From Herpetosiphon gulosus (lineage in GTDB: Bacteria > Chloroflexota > Chloroflexia > Chloroflexales > Herpetosiphonaceae): DNA of 64,000 bases. The stretch lies in the NCBI RefSeq assembly GCF_039545135.1, contig NZ_BAABRU010000021.1, positions 1 through 64,000 on the forward strand, read 5' to 3'. Below, piece by piece: positions 15,804 through 23,881 of the stretch. Position 1 is the stretch's first letter, and the number at the start of each line of letters is the position of its first letter. The position numbers were made by a program, and so were the translations under genes. Under the pieces are notes generated by a model that was not told the DNA's origin, ran no database searches, and saw only the letters and a program-made list of their open reading frames with translations.

Positions 15804-16592
15804 ATGGATTTGCTCAAAGGGAAAAAAGCCTTAATCGTTGGAATTGCCAATGATCATTCAATTGCTTGGGGCATTGCCCAAGCCTTGAAACAGGCTGGAG
15901 CCGAATTGGCCTTTTCGTATGCTGGCGAGAGCTTAGAACGCCGCGTGCGCCCATTGGCCGAGCAGCTTGGCGTGAGTTTTGTGCAGCAATGCGATGTGAG
16001 CGACGATGCCCAAATTGCCACACTGTTCGAGCGGCTGGGGGCAGAATTTGGCTCGTTCGATATTTTGGTGCACAGCGTGGCCTACGCCAAACGCGAAGAT
16101 CTTTCGGGCCGTTTTATCGATAGTAGCCGTGATGGCTGGCGAGTTGCGATGGATGTTAGTGCGTTTTCGTTGGTAGCGCTCACCAAAGCTGCCTTGCCAT
16201 TGCTTAATCCCAACGCCAGTATTTTGACTTTGAGTTACTACGGTGCAGAGAAGGTTATTCCCAACTACAACGTGATGGGTGTTGCCAAAGCCGCGCTTGA
16301 AGCCAGCGTTCGCTATTTGGCCGCCGATCTTGGTCCCGATGGGTTGCGAGTAAATGCGATTAGTGCTGGCCCAATCCGCACACTTTCGGCCTCGGGCATT
16401 GGCAATTTTCGACGGTTGCATCGCGCCTTTACTAGCGCCAACCCCATGCGCCGTGCGATCACGATTGAAGATGTTGGCAATACCGCTCTGTGGTTATGCT
16501 CGGAGCTAGCCAGCGGCGTAACCGGCGAAGTCGTGTATGTCGATGGTGGCTATAATGTGCTCGGAATGAGCGAAGAAGAACAATCAAGCTAG
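15804..16592 (+). CDS. fabI: Enoyl-ACP reductase (NADH), FabI
   Basis: The 262-residue protein is FabI: MDLLKGKKALIVGIANDHSIAWGIA is the divergent nucleotide-binding motif typical of this enzyme, with CDVSDDAQ, ILVHSVAYA and the catalytic tyrosines Y145 and Y155 with K162 (Tyr-x6-Lys) in LSYYGAEKVIPNYNVMGVAKAA. It performs the last reduction in each cycle of fatty-acid elongation. Glycine at the residue-93 region (HSVAYA) is replaced by Val-Ala, which might influence inhibitor binding. AGGAG precedes the chosen ATG at 15804; an upstream in-frame extension lacks one. A strong hairpin follows after about 90 bases. Confidence 0.93.
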   Translation: MDLLKGKKALIVGIANDHSIAWGIAQALKQAGAELAFSYAGESLERRVRPLAEQLGVSFVQQCDVSDDAQIATLFERLGAEFGSFDILVHSVAYAKREDLSGRFIDSSRDGWRVAMDVSAFSLVALTKAALPLLNPNASILTLSYYGAEKVIPNYNVMGVAKAALEASVRYLAADLGPDGLRVNAISAGPIRTLSASGIGNFRRLHRAFTSANPMRRAITIEDVGNTALWLCSELASGVTGEVVYVDGGYNVLGMSEEEQSS

Positions 16593-16680
16593 CAGCACTG
16601 AATTTTGTTCCCCAAACTGGTGGGCTAGGTGATAGTACCGTCAATGATCGAATTGAAATTCAACCCTAAAGCTTAAGTAT

Positions 16681-16720
16681 TGCCCCGCTGCTGGTAATTC
16701 CAACGGCGGGGCATTTTAGC
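16681..16720. terminator. Bidirectional terminator after fabI
   Basis: TGCCCCGCTG (16681-16690) pairs with CGGCGGGGCA (16704-16713), followed by TTTTA. The G+C-rich stem with a T-run serves fabI, and the opposite strand ends the small convergent gene at 16721. Confidence 0.7.
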
Positions 16721-16933
16721 TCACTCGACGGCTGTCCAACTAGTGTGAATATCACTAAATAAGCGACCATAACGGGCTAAACGCTCAAGTGGCTCGTTGA
16801 AAGCTTGGGCATCGGTTTTGCGCCCAGCCTCGCGCACAATCCCACGTAATTCCTCGATATTAGTATATAAATCACCCAATTGGGCTTGGATTGCCTCTAA
16901 ACGTTCAACCCATTCTTGATCGGTATCGCTCAT
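16721..16933 (-). CDS. Small helical hypothetical protein
   Basis: This 70-residue protein has an AAGGAG ribosome-binding site and is predicted to be almost entirely alpha-helical: heptad-like Leu/Ile spacing in VERLEAIQAQLGDLYTNIEELRGIVREAG suggests a short coiled coil. It has no membrane segment or cysteine. It lies immediately upstream of, and divergent from, the first WXG100 promoter. I do not recognise a family. Confidence 0.6.
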   Translation of the reverse strand: MSDTDQEWVERLEAIQAQLGDLYTNIEELRGIVREAGRKTDAQAFNEPLERLARYGRLFSDIHTSWTAVE

Positions 16934-16998
16934 ACTTAACTCCTTGTAGCCAATGTAGTATCCCTATTTTAGCACATGTGTCTTGATCAAGATCACTC

Positions 16999-17028
16999 TT
17001 GACAAAACATAAGATCATTGGCTATGCT
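16999..17028 (+). promoter_or_regulatory. WXG100 promoter copy 1
   Basis: TTGACA (16999-17004) and TATGCT (17023-17028) are separated by 18 bp. The same pair, with TTGACAAA and the same spacer, recurs before the other two WXG100 genes. The motif TTAGTAC follows 28 bases after the -10 (17056-17062). The leader to the ATG is about 210 bases and accounts for the gap before the gene. Confidence 0.75.
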
Positions 17029-17173
17029 GCATGCGCCATTACTCCTAGTGGCTGATTAGTACTTAGATCTGAGAGAACCCTAAATCCATCGCTACCCACC
17101 ATCGTTGCTTCATTTAGTGGCCTACTCGGCTAACGTACCAATGTGATGTTTGCTAAGAGTAAGGTATATTTTT

Positions 17174-17233
17174 GGTTTGCAATGCAAACCCGCTATTTTA
17201 ATGTTATGGCAACCCCATAACGCTGACAAGGAG
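17174..17233 (+). promoter_or_regulatory. Structured leader of the first WXG100 gene
   Basis: Two hairpins precede the start: GGTTTGC-AAT-GCAAACC (17174-17190) and GTTATGG-caacc-CCATAAC (17203-17221), separated by 12 bases (CGCTATTTTAAT), then AAGGAG at 17228-17233. The second leader copy at 19310-19357 keeps both hairpins and the 12-base spacing, with a compensatory change in hairpin 2. Confidence 0.7.
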
Positions 17234-17238
17234 CCGAA

Positions 17239-18501
17239 ATGGCAGCAGATGTTGTACAAAGCGATTACGAACGCTTAGCTCAAGTGGCGACGCAGTTCCA
17301 AAAGCTGCACGATCAACAAACCCAGATGGAAGCCATGGTCCGCCAGACCTATCAGCAATTGCGCACCGATTGGGCAGGTGATGCCGCCGTGGCCTTTTTT
17401 GGTGAAATGGACGATAGCATTTTCCCAACCCTCAAGCGCTTACAAACAGCCTTAAGCACTGCAAGCAGCGTGACTACCCAGATCTCGCAAATCTTCCGCC
17501 AAGCCGAGGAAGAAGCCGCCAAAGGTATCACCTTTGATGGTGGGGGAAGCGCTGGAGCTGCTGCTAGCGCCGCTGGAGCAACTGGAGCGGGAGCGGAAAC
17601 TGCAACTGCCAGTGCTGCAGCCGGGCCAACAACACCAGTTGGGCCTGATAGTTATGGTGATTTTAAGGTTGGCCCACCGCAACGGCCAAATATTCATCAT
17701 GATAATGGATTTTTGGATAAATTTAAGCCAACCTCGCCGACGGTCGAAGATTATCTCACTTTGACCGAATGGCGAGCCTTATTGCATGGTTCTAAGGCCG
17801 CTACTCGGCTTGGGATTAAAGATCTTGATGATGCGAATGATGCCTATGAACATTTTTTAGATGGCAATGGAGCCGATCGACGCTTTAATCTTGATGAATA
17901 TATTGCTGAAGATCCTAGTGGCAAGATGGCGCTCGATAATATGACCCGTGATGCAATGCTTGCAGCCGAGAATATTGGCCCCGGACGCGATTCATTCCAG
18001 ATGACCTCGAATCGAGCCTATGCGGTTGGGGTTGGCGACCCTAACCACCCTGATTATGGGCGCTTTCCGTACCCTGAAACTGAAAATTGGCAAAAAGCCA
18101 TTGGTGCTCATAGCGCTTGGACAAGTTCCAATGTGCAGGTGACCATCAATCCCGATGGTACCCGCCACTATCGTATGGAAATGACCGTGCATGCCGAGGA
18201 TCGCTACAATTTCAACCCAGGAGCCAACGATATTACCACCGGCATTCCCGACTCGGCCAATGGTCGTTTTGAGATTACCGGGTTGGCGCATCAATATATG
18301 AACTATAGCGATACAACGCGCGTGGTTGAGTGGAACGAAGGTGATCCGCTGCCTGGAATAAGCACCACTGATCCTGATAGCCGTGATCGTGGTGATCGCC
18401 GTGGCATCGATAGTCCACGGCCTGCCCCACGTGGGATTCGGACTGAAGGCGATAGCCAACGCCCACTCAATGATATGGTTCGTGAGAAAGTAGGACGGTA
18501 A
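17239..18501 (+). CDS. WXG100 protein with C-terminal toxin-like domain (copy 1)
   Basis: The 420-residue protein opens with a WXG100 (ESAT-6-like) helical hairpin of about 90 residues, with W45-A-G47 in the turn and an FRQAEEEAAKG end that resembles the YxxxD/E export signal of type VII substrates. A Gly/Ala-rich linker (about 95-135) leads to a distinct domain of about 280 residues with DRYNFNPG...TGIPDSANGRFE and LAHQYMNY blocks near residues 320-355. This arrangement fits a type VII-exported effector of the LXG/polymorphic-toxin kind, although I cannot name the C-terminal activity. The tail is Arg/Asp/Pro-rich. Its stop overlaps the ATG of the next gene (TAATG), which may encode the immunity protein. 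Confidence 0.8.
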   Translation: MAADVVQSDYERLAQVATQFQKLHDQQTQMEAMVRQTYQQLRTDWAGDAAVAFFGEMDDSIFPTLKRLQTALSTASSVTTQISQIFRQAEEEAAKGITFDGGGSAGAAASAAGATGAGAETATASAAAGPTTPVGPDSYGDFKVGPPQRPNIHHDNGFLDKFKPTSPTVEDYLTLTEWRALLHGSKAATRLGIKDLDDANDAYEHFLDGNGADRRFNLDEYIAEDPSGKMALDNMTRDAMLAAENIGPGRDSFQMTSNRAYAVGVGDPNHPDYGRFPYPETENWQKAIGAHSAWTSSNVQVTINPDGTRHYRMEMTVHAEDRYNFNPGANDITTGIPDSANGRFEITGLAHQYMNYSDTTRVVEWNEGDPLPGISTTDPDSRDRGDRRGIDSPRPAPRGIRTEGDSQRPLNDMVREKVGR

Positions 18502-19007
18502 TGCGTTTGGTTCGATTATTAATTGTGAGTTGTTTTTTAATTGGGTGTGCCGCGCAATCAGCTAGCCCAACGGTAACCAAGGAGTCATCAATGCCAGTGG
18601 AAGTGGCCCAAGTTCGAACTGATCTTGATGGTTTGGCAGCATTTGTTAGCTTACCAGCCCAACCAACCAGCGTTCAGTGGACAACCACGATTCTTAATCC
18701 CAACACTGATCGTTCAGTGCCCGGCCCTACCGATATGCAAGTTGAGGCCGTGATGAGCTTTGCTGCGGCTGACCTTGAACAGCTGAAAGCCCAAGCCCAG
18801 CCCTTGGGTTGGACTGTCCAATGGAAAGAATCGACGTTTAAACCATGGCATCCCCAATCAGTTCGTGATGCATTTGAGGCCGATGGCGATGTGTTTAAGC
18901 TGACAGTACCCGTCTATGATGCCATTCCGGTATTTAGTGCGAGCCATTCAGGCAGCTTTTTTATTACTCCGGCTGGTGATGTGTTTTTATCAATTGCGAC
19001 CAACTAG
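18501..19007 (+). CDS. Lipoprotein, candidate immunity or accessory factor for copy 1
   Basis: This 168-residue protein has a lipoprotein signal peptide (LLIVSCFLIGCAAQ, lipobox ending at Cys16) and a mixed alpha/beta mature part. Translation is coupled to the preceding WXG100 gene through a TAATG overlap, so the two are produced together. Small surface-anchored proteins encoded directly after exported toxins often confer immunity at the membrane; this is inference from position only. No known domain is recognised. Confidence 0.7.
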   Translation: MRLVRLLIVSCFLIGCAAQSASPTVTKESSMPVEVAQVRTDLDGLAAFVSLPAQPTSVQWTTTILNPNTDRSVPGPTDMQVEAVMSFAAADLEQLKAQAQPLGWTVQWKESTFKPWHPQSVRDAFEADGDVFKLTVPVYDAIPVFSASHSGSFFITPAGDVFLSIATN

Positions 19008-19132
19008 TCAATTAAAAGATCATTTGCCCTGATTCACGATCAATGCCCTCTTTCCTTCAACATGTAAGGGAAGAGGGCAGAATATCCAAGCTTAGAAATT
19101 AAAAATCCCTCAAAATTCTGGGCTAAACCCTC

Positions 19133-19162
19133 TTGACAAACCAGCGAACAGTTGGCTATGCT
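19133..19162 (+). promoter_or_regulatory. WXG100 promoter copy 2
   Basis: TTGACA (19133-19138) and TATGCT (19157-19162) have an 18-bp spacer, and TTAGTAC follows 28 bases later (19191-19197), exactly as in copy 1. The long leader fills the 367-base gap before the gene. Confidence 0.75.
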
Positions 19163-19309
19163 GAATGCAACATCGCGCCTAAACACTCTGTTAGTACCTC
19201 TATTATTGAGCAGCAAGCACTCTCTCACCCCAGGCTGCTGCTACATTATCCGTTTTATTGATTCTAGGACTACTAGCTGTTTAGGAGGATGGCACATTCC
19301 CCTTTTTTT

Positions 19310-19371
19310 GGTTTGCACAGCAAACCCGCTATTTTAGCGTCATGGGTTTTCCATGACGATCATAAGGAGCC
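19310..19371 (+). promoter_or_regulatory. Structured leader of the second WXG100 gene
   Basis: GGTTTGC-ACA-GCAAACC (19310-19326) and GTCATGG-gtttt-CCATGAC (19339-19357) are separated by 12 bases and followed by AAGGAG. Against copy 1 the second stem differs by a T:A to C:G pair change that keeps pairing. Confidence 0.7.
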
Positions 19372-19374
19372 AAG

Positions 19375-20391
19375 ATGGCAGCAGACGTAGTACAAAGCGA
19401 TTACGAACAGCTCGAACAGGTGGCGACGCGATTTCAAAAGCTATACGATCAACAAACCCAGATGGAAGCCATGTTGCGCCAAACTTACCAGCAATTGCGT
19501 ACCGATTGGAAGGGCGATGCCGCCGTGGCATTTTTTAACGAAATGGATGACAACATTTTCCCCGCCCTCAAGCGTTTACAAACCACGTTGACCACTGCCA
19601 GCGCCCTGACCAGCCAAATTTCCCAAACCTTTCGCCAAGCCGAGGAAGAAGCCGCCAAGGGGATTAAATTTGATGATGGTGGAGTGGCAGCTGGTGGCGG
19701 GGCTGGCGCTGGCGCTAGTTTTTCGGCTGAAGGTGGGGCATTTGATGCTGGCGGCGGTAGTGGCGGTGGGCTTGATCCAGCGATTAGTGCGCGTTGGGCA
19801 ACCCTTACCCCCGCAGAACAAGCGGCGGTGCTCCAAAGCATCTCCAACGAGATCTGCGATAAATATGGGATTGAACATGTGCCAGTTACGGTTTCCGATT
19901 TAGCCGATCCACCAGGCCTAGATTTGTTCGGCTATCGCAACGATCAAGGGGTGTTTATCGACCTTGATAACATGGGCGATCCTGATCGAGTTTTGAATAC
20001 CGTGGCCCATGAAGTTCGCCATGAGGTTCAACGCCAAATGGCCAATTTAGCCAACCCCAGCAACTTCGATAAATTCTTACGTTCGATCGGCATCCAAGAT
20101 GAACCCAAATGGCCGATGAATGATGTAACTGAGGCGATGGCCAACGAATGGCACGAAAACTTCAATAACTACATTACCCCAGAAAGCGATTTTGCGGGCT
20201 ATGAAAGCCAACCATTGGAAACCGATGCCCGTAATTATGGCGAAACCTATCGCGATAATTTAACCTTGAGTGATTTTGAGCGTCATATTCCAACACCAAA
20301 GCCTGAGCCAGTGCCAGTGCCTACGCCAGGCCCAACGCCAACGCCACCGACTACCACCCCAACGCCAACACCAGTCGGCAAAACAAAATAA
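19375..20391 (+). CDS. WXG100 protein with HExxH metallopeptidase-like domain (copy 2)
   Basis: The first 90 residues are nearly identical to copy 1, with W45-K-G47 and the FRQAEEEAAKG end. A Gly-rich linker (about 100-140) leads to a domain of about 160 residues containing TVAHEVRHEVQ, an HExxH zinc site at residues 212-216, and downstream EAMANEW and QPLETDARNY glutamates that could supply the third ligand. This resembles zincin toxin domains in polymorphic toxins. The tail is Pro/Thr-rich (PTPGPTPTPP), as in wall-spanning linkers. The likely picture is an exported protease effector; its target is unknown. The next gene follows 27 bases later. Confidence 0.8.
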   Translation: MAADVVQSDYEQLEQVATRFQKLYDQQTQMEAMLRQTYQQLRTDWKGDAAVAFFNEMDDNIFPALKRLQTTLTTASALTSQISQTFRQAEEEAAKGIKFDDGGVAAGGGAGAGASFSAEGGAFDAGGGSGGGLDPAISARWATLTPAEQAAVLQSISNEICDKYGIEHVPVTVSDLADPPGLDLFGYRNDQGVFIDLDNMGDPDRVLNTVAHEVRHEVQRQMANLANPSNFDKFLRSIGIQDEPKWPMNDVTEAMANEWHENFNNYITPESDFAGYESQPLETDARNYGETYRDNLTLSDFERHIPTPKPEPVPVPTPGPTPTPPTTTPTPTPVGKTK

Positions 20392-20418
20392 CAGCTTAAT
20401 CACAAGGATACAGAGGTT

Positions 20419-20931
20419 ATGAGATTAAATGATGCAGCCTACCAATATTGGTCACAACCATCGCGTGAGCATTTTATGGCGTTGCGCGAGGCGGTGATGG
20501 CGAGTACCAATTATTCGCCGAATATCTCGCCCAACGAGGTCGCCAGCGCGGCTTTTAGCAAGGGCGATTATCCAACCGTCATTCGACAATTACGCGGTTT
20601 GTTGCCTGGTGCGTTACTTAGCCCTGGACTCCATAATTTGTTGGCAACGGCCTACAACGAGCTTGGCGACAAGGAAAATACCTTACGCGAAGCAACCATG
20701 GCCAAAACCGTGATGGATGGAATTTTGCTGACTGGTGATGGTAGCCGCGAACAGCCATATTATGTGCTCTCAATCCAAGATGAGTACGATGTTTTGGGCT
20801 TTTTGGGCAAACAAAGCCAACGCCAAACCCTCGTCCACGATCAAGACCAAAACCTCGATTTACACATCTGCGAAGATCAAAGCTGGGTTTGGTTTGAAGT
20901 CAGTTCGCTGATTGTTTTAGAAGGAAAATAG
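20419..20931 (+). CDS. TPR-like protein, candidate immunity factor
   Basis: This 170-residue protein has helical repeat-like N-terminal sequence (AAFSKGDYPTVIRQLRGLLPGALLSPGLHNLLATAYNELGDKENTLREATMAKTVMDGIL), resembling two tetratricopeptide units, and a C-terminal beta-rich part with SREQPYYVLSIQDEYDVL. It has no signal peptide. Position directly after the HExxH WXG100 gene and cytoplasmic character suggest immunity or chaperone function, without direct evidence. The lipoprotein propeller gene follows after four bases, so all three are likely one operon. Confidence 0.65.
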   Translation: MRLNDAAYQYWSQPSREHFMALREAVMASTNYSPNISPNEVASAAFSKGDYPTVIRQLRGLLPGALLSPGLHNLLATAYNELGDKENTLREATMAKTVMDGILLTGDGSREQPYYVLSIQDEYDVLGFLGKQSQRQTLVHDQDQNLDLHICEDQSWVWFEVSSLIVLEGK

Positions 20932-20935
20932 GTTT

Positions 20936-22036
20936 ATGCGTTATGTTAACCCTTCGCCAACGATTTCAAACGTTGTCTGCAATCAATTATCAATCGTGCT
21001 GCTGGTCGGTGTCATGCTTGGAACATTAACTGCCTGTAGCACAACGAGTTCTAATCCGTTGCCAACAATTGGCATTGATGTCGGGCCAGGGGTTAACTTT
21101 CGCGGCGATATTGTGGCGCTTCAGTTTCTGCCCAATCAACAGCTTTTAGTTGGGGTTGGGTATGATGGGATTTACCGTTGGAATCTTGCCACTAGCACAA
21201 TCGAACAAACCCTTGCCGCCAAACAAATTTATCTAGCATTTTCAGCTTCAGAGCTATTGGTCGCCAGCACTGATCGTAAAACATTGACGACCTGGAATAG
21301 CAACGATGGCCAAAAAATCCTGGCTTGGAATGCCAAGCCATTGCAACTCCCCGCCCAAACCACTGCGTTTGAAGTCAGCGCCTTGGCGATCACGCCTGAT
21401 CAGCAGCAGATCATCGCCGCCTACAACAAAGGCAGCATGCTCCAAACTTGGAACGTAGCGACTGGCGAGGCGACAACCACCTTTGGCGCTCCAGCCAAAA
21501 CTGGCTCAATTGTCGAAATTGCGCTCAGCCCCGATGGCCAATTGCTAGCCAGCAACGATTTTAGTGGCGTAGTGCAGATTTGGGATGTTGCCAGTGGTCA
21601 GCAAGTACATTCATTCAAAGAAGCCAGCCTCAACTATCAACCAGGCAAATTGGCTTGGAGCCACGATGGCAAATGGCTGGCGGCCAGCAGCGGCGATAAA
21701 AACGGTGGTGGGGTCGCAATTTGGGATACTAGTTCATGGGCAATTTATGCTACGCATCGTAGCACCGAGCACCAGTTTGCTGGTTTGGCCTTTCATCCAA
21801 CGGCTCCAAGCTTGGCGATTGGCAGTAGCAGTGGCCTGATCGAGTTGTACGATCTGACCAGCAAACAAGTCAACAACAGCCTCAAAGGTCATGCCGAGCG
21901 TGTTACAAGTTTGGTATGGAACGCTGATGGCAGCCAATTGGCCTCAGGCGGCAAAGAACCTTTTGTCCTGATTTGGGATAGTACAAGCTTAACCGAGCAG
22001 CAACGTTTGGTTTTACCAGCTACACCGTTGCAATAA
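20936..22036 (+). CDS. WD40 beta-propeller lipoprotein
   Basis: A signal peptide with a lipobox (LGTLTAC, Cys35) precedes about 330 residues made of WD40-type repeats: clear units include IALSPDGQLLASNDFSGVVQIWDVASGQ, LAWSHDGKWLAASSGDKNGGGVAIWD and SLVWNADGSQLASGGKEPFVLIWDS. The protein should form a seven-bladed propeller on the outer face of the membrane, a platform for protein contacts. It is the last gene of the copy-2 operon and ends just before a perfect palindrome. Its link to the WXG100 system is positional. Confidence 0.8.
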   Translation: MRYVNPSPTISNVVCNQLSIVLLVGVMLGTLTACSTTSSNPLPTIGIDVGPGVNFRGDIVALQFLPNQQLLVGVGYDGIYRWNLATSTIEQTLAAKQIYLAFSASELLVASTDRKTLTTWNSNDGQKILAWNAKPLQLPAQTTAFEVSALAITPDQQQIIAAYNKGSMLQTWNVATGEATTTFGAPAKTGSIVEIALSPDGQLLASNDFSGVVQIWDVASGQQVHSFKEASLNYQPGKLAWSHDGKWLAASSGDKNGGGVAIWDTSSWAIYATHRSTEHQFAGLAFHPTAPSLAIGSSSGLIELYDLTSKQVNNSLKGHAERVTSLVWNADGSQLASGGKEPFVLIWDSTSLTEQQRLVLPATPLQ

Positions 22037-22052
22037 CCAATTCACTGATCCT

Positions 22053-22098
22053 AGCTTAAAAACCTTTATCAACGTACGTTGATAAAGGTTTTTAAGCT
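22053..22098. terminator. Perfect 46-bp palindrome after the propeller gene
   Basis: Bases 22053-22075 are the exact reverse complement of 22076-22098 with no loop, centred on AACGT/ACGTT, and include AAAAACC and GGTTTTT runs near the ends. It can act as a terminator in both directions or as a dimeric protein site. It begins 16 bases after the stop codon. Confidence 0.6.
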
Positions 22099-22268
22099 GT
22101 TCGACAAGCAGATCGAGGCAGATGATTAAGCAAACCCTCATAATTCTTGGGTATAGCCTGCGTTGGCGTTAGTTTGTATTAAAGAGCTATACCTATCCCT
22201 TCCCCGAAGCCTTCAGTTAAATGACAACCCCAACTCAAAAATTGGCCCGAAACATTCTTAAAAACGTG

Positions 22269-22298
22269 TTGACAAATAAGAGCTTCGTTTAGTATTCT
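22269..22298 (+). promoter_or_regulatory. WXG100 promoter copy 3
   Basis: TTGACA (22269-22274, extended to TTGACAAA) and TATTCT (22293-22298) are 18 bp apart, with TTAGTAC at 22325-22331 inside a GGG-ATTAGTA-CCC hairpin. A further hairpin ACCGTC/GACGGT (about 22432-22451) precedes the GGGAGG ribosome-binding site. This is the third member of the shared promoter-leader set and fills the 433-base gap. Confidence 0.7.
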
Positions 22299-22469
22299 AA
22301 TGGCGTGTTAATCCCGCCTAGGGATTAGTACCCATCGTCTTTTTCTTGTCCAAAGTCTTGGAAATCCCATTTGGTATGGCCCGTCTTGTGAGAGAACAGG
22401 AATCGTGGAGGGTTCGTGGTATTTTTTTGTTACCGTCGCATTTGTGACGGTGCTTGCTAGGGAGGCTGC

Positions 22470-23858
22470 ATGACAGCAGATATCGTCCAGCATAAGTCTG
22501 ATGACATGGAACAGGTTTCCAGTCGGTTCCAAAAATTGCATGATCACCAAGTGCAAATGGAAGCGATGATTCGCCGCATGTATGAGGAACTTCGAGGTGG
22601 TGCTTGGCAAGGGGATGCAGCCCAAGCATTCTTTGCCGAAATGAACGAGAATGTCTTTCCTGCTATGAAGCGATTGCAAAATGTGCTAGCAGTGAGCGGC
22701 GAAGTTACCAAGCAAATCTCGCAAATCTTCCGTCAAGCCGAAGAAGAAGCCGCCAAAGGCATCACCTTTGATGGCAGCGGCGCACCATCTGGTGGTGGCA
22801 ATGGCACTGCTAGCGCTGGTGGCGGTGGCGGCAACGCCGATGGTGGCAGCGGCAGTGGTGGCGGTAATGCTGGTGCTACTGGTGGTGGCGCAGGTATTGC
22901 TGCTGGTGGCGGAGGTTCATCGTCAGGCGGCGGTGGCGGCGGTTCATCGTCAGGCGGCGGTGGCGGCGGTTCATCGTCAGGCGGCGGTGGTGGCGGCTCA
23001 TCGTCAGGCGGCGGTGGCGGCGGTTCATCGTCAGGTGGCGGCGGCGGCGGTGGCGGCAGCGCATCGTCAGGTGGTGGCGGTGGCGGCGGTGGTGGCAGCA
23101 GCCAAGAACCAATGTCAACCGAGCAAGTCTTCAATGATAAATACATGGGCGATTTGGTCGGCCAACAATTCCAAGGTGCTGGCAACCCTGAGCTGAACTC
23201 GGCCATGGAATTACTGACCAGTGGCAATGCTACCCCTGAGCAAATTGAAGAAGCGCTCAAGAAGATTGCCGCAGCTCGTGGCGTGCCATTAGAAAAAATC
23301 CAAGCCGACTATGGCAAGTTCCTTGAATTGCGCGAACAAGCTGCCAAGACCGGCGCAGCCAACGGCCAATCGGCTGTTGAAGCAATCAACCAAACCTTCC
23401 ATGGCGATTTCATGGGCAGCACCTCAAGCTTGCGCTATGGCAAAGTCGTCGGCGATGTCTTGGGCATCGACCCTGTATTTGGTTCAATGCTCAATCCAAG
23501 CGGTGGCTTAGTTGGCCCTGGCAACAAGGCAATCGACTTGGGCGATTCACCAGTCAGTTACCACGGCGCTGTCCACGATGCTGCTGGCTACCTCTTCAAC
23601 TACCACGATATGGGTCCAGGCTACAACTACCTTGGCTTGGAACGCCGCGACACGGCTAACCCATTGACTGGCCAAGAATCAGGTATTCGCTACTGGAACG
23701 AAAAAATGGGCAACACTGGCATTGGCGCAACCATTAGTAACGGCGCTGGTAGCTTGATTGGCAAAGCCCAAGATGCTGTCAACTGGTTTGGCGATGTCAA
23801 ACAAGATGTCCAAAATACCTGGAGCGGAGTCAAAGATTGGTTCTCCAAAACCTTCTAG
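22470..23858 (+). CDS. WXG100 protein with long Gly/Ser repeat and C-terminal effector-like domain (copy 3)
   Basis: The 462-residue protein has a WXG100 domain (W46-Q-G48, FRQAEEEAAKGI) more divergent from copies 1 and 2. Residues about 105-212 are a flexible linker built on five repeats of SSSGGGGGG plus longer glycine runs. The last 250 residues include AMELLTSGNATPEQIEEALKKIA and an SVSYHGAVHDAAGYLFNYHDMG segment, whose HDAAGY resembles the His-Asp core of phospholipase A2 (HDxCY) but without the disulfide cysteines. A lipid-cleaving effector is one possibility and is inference. The end is amphipathic (WFGDVKQDVQNTWSGVKDWFSKTF). GGGAGG precedes the ATG. The EspG-like gene follows. Confidence 0.8.
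   Translation: MTADIVQHKSDDMEQVSSRFQKLHDHQVQMEAMIRRMYEELRGGAWQGDAAQAFFAEMNENVFPAMKRLQNVLAVSGEVTKQISQIFRQAEEEAAKGITFDGSGAPSGGGNGTASAGGGGGNADGGSGSGGGNAGATGGGAGIAAGGGGSSSGGGGGGSSSGGGGGGSSSGGGGGGSSSGGGGGGSSSGGGGGGGGSASSGGGGGGGGGSSQEPMSTEQVFNDKYMGDLVGQQFQGAGNPELNSAMELLTSGNATPEQIEEALKKIAAARGVPLEKIQADYGKFLELREQAAKTGAANGQSAVEAINQTFHGDFMGSTSSLRYGKVVGDVLGIDPVFGSMLNPSGGLVGPGNKAIDLGDSPVSYHGAVHDAAGYLFNYHDMGPGYNYLGLERRDTANPLTGQESGIRYWNEKMGNTGIGATISNGAGSLIGKAQDAVNWFGDVKQDVQNTWSGVKDWFSKTF
22916..23060 (+). repeat. 27-bp tandem repeat coding for SSSGGGGGG
   Basis: TTCATCGTCA recurs every 27 bases (22916, 22943, 22970, 22997, 23024), separated by GGC/GGT codons, giving five nine-residue units. Because the period is a multiple of three, copy-number change would lengthen or shorten the linker without breaking the frame. 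Confidence 0.9.
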
Positions 23859-23881
23859 GTAATCGGTAAGATCAACAGTAT

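Noticed and set aside
22916-23060. Regular 27-bp repeats as a CRISPR array
   Set aside because: Units are identical without unique spacers and are translated as SSSGGGGGG in frame.
22733-23260. Antisense Pro-rich open frame opposite the Gly/Ser linker
   Set aside because: It is the mirror of the GGC/GGT repeat codons and has no start signal; a common artefact opposite glycine repeats.
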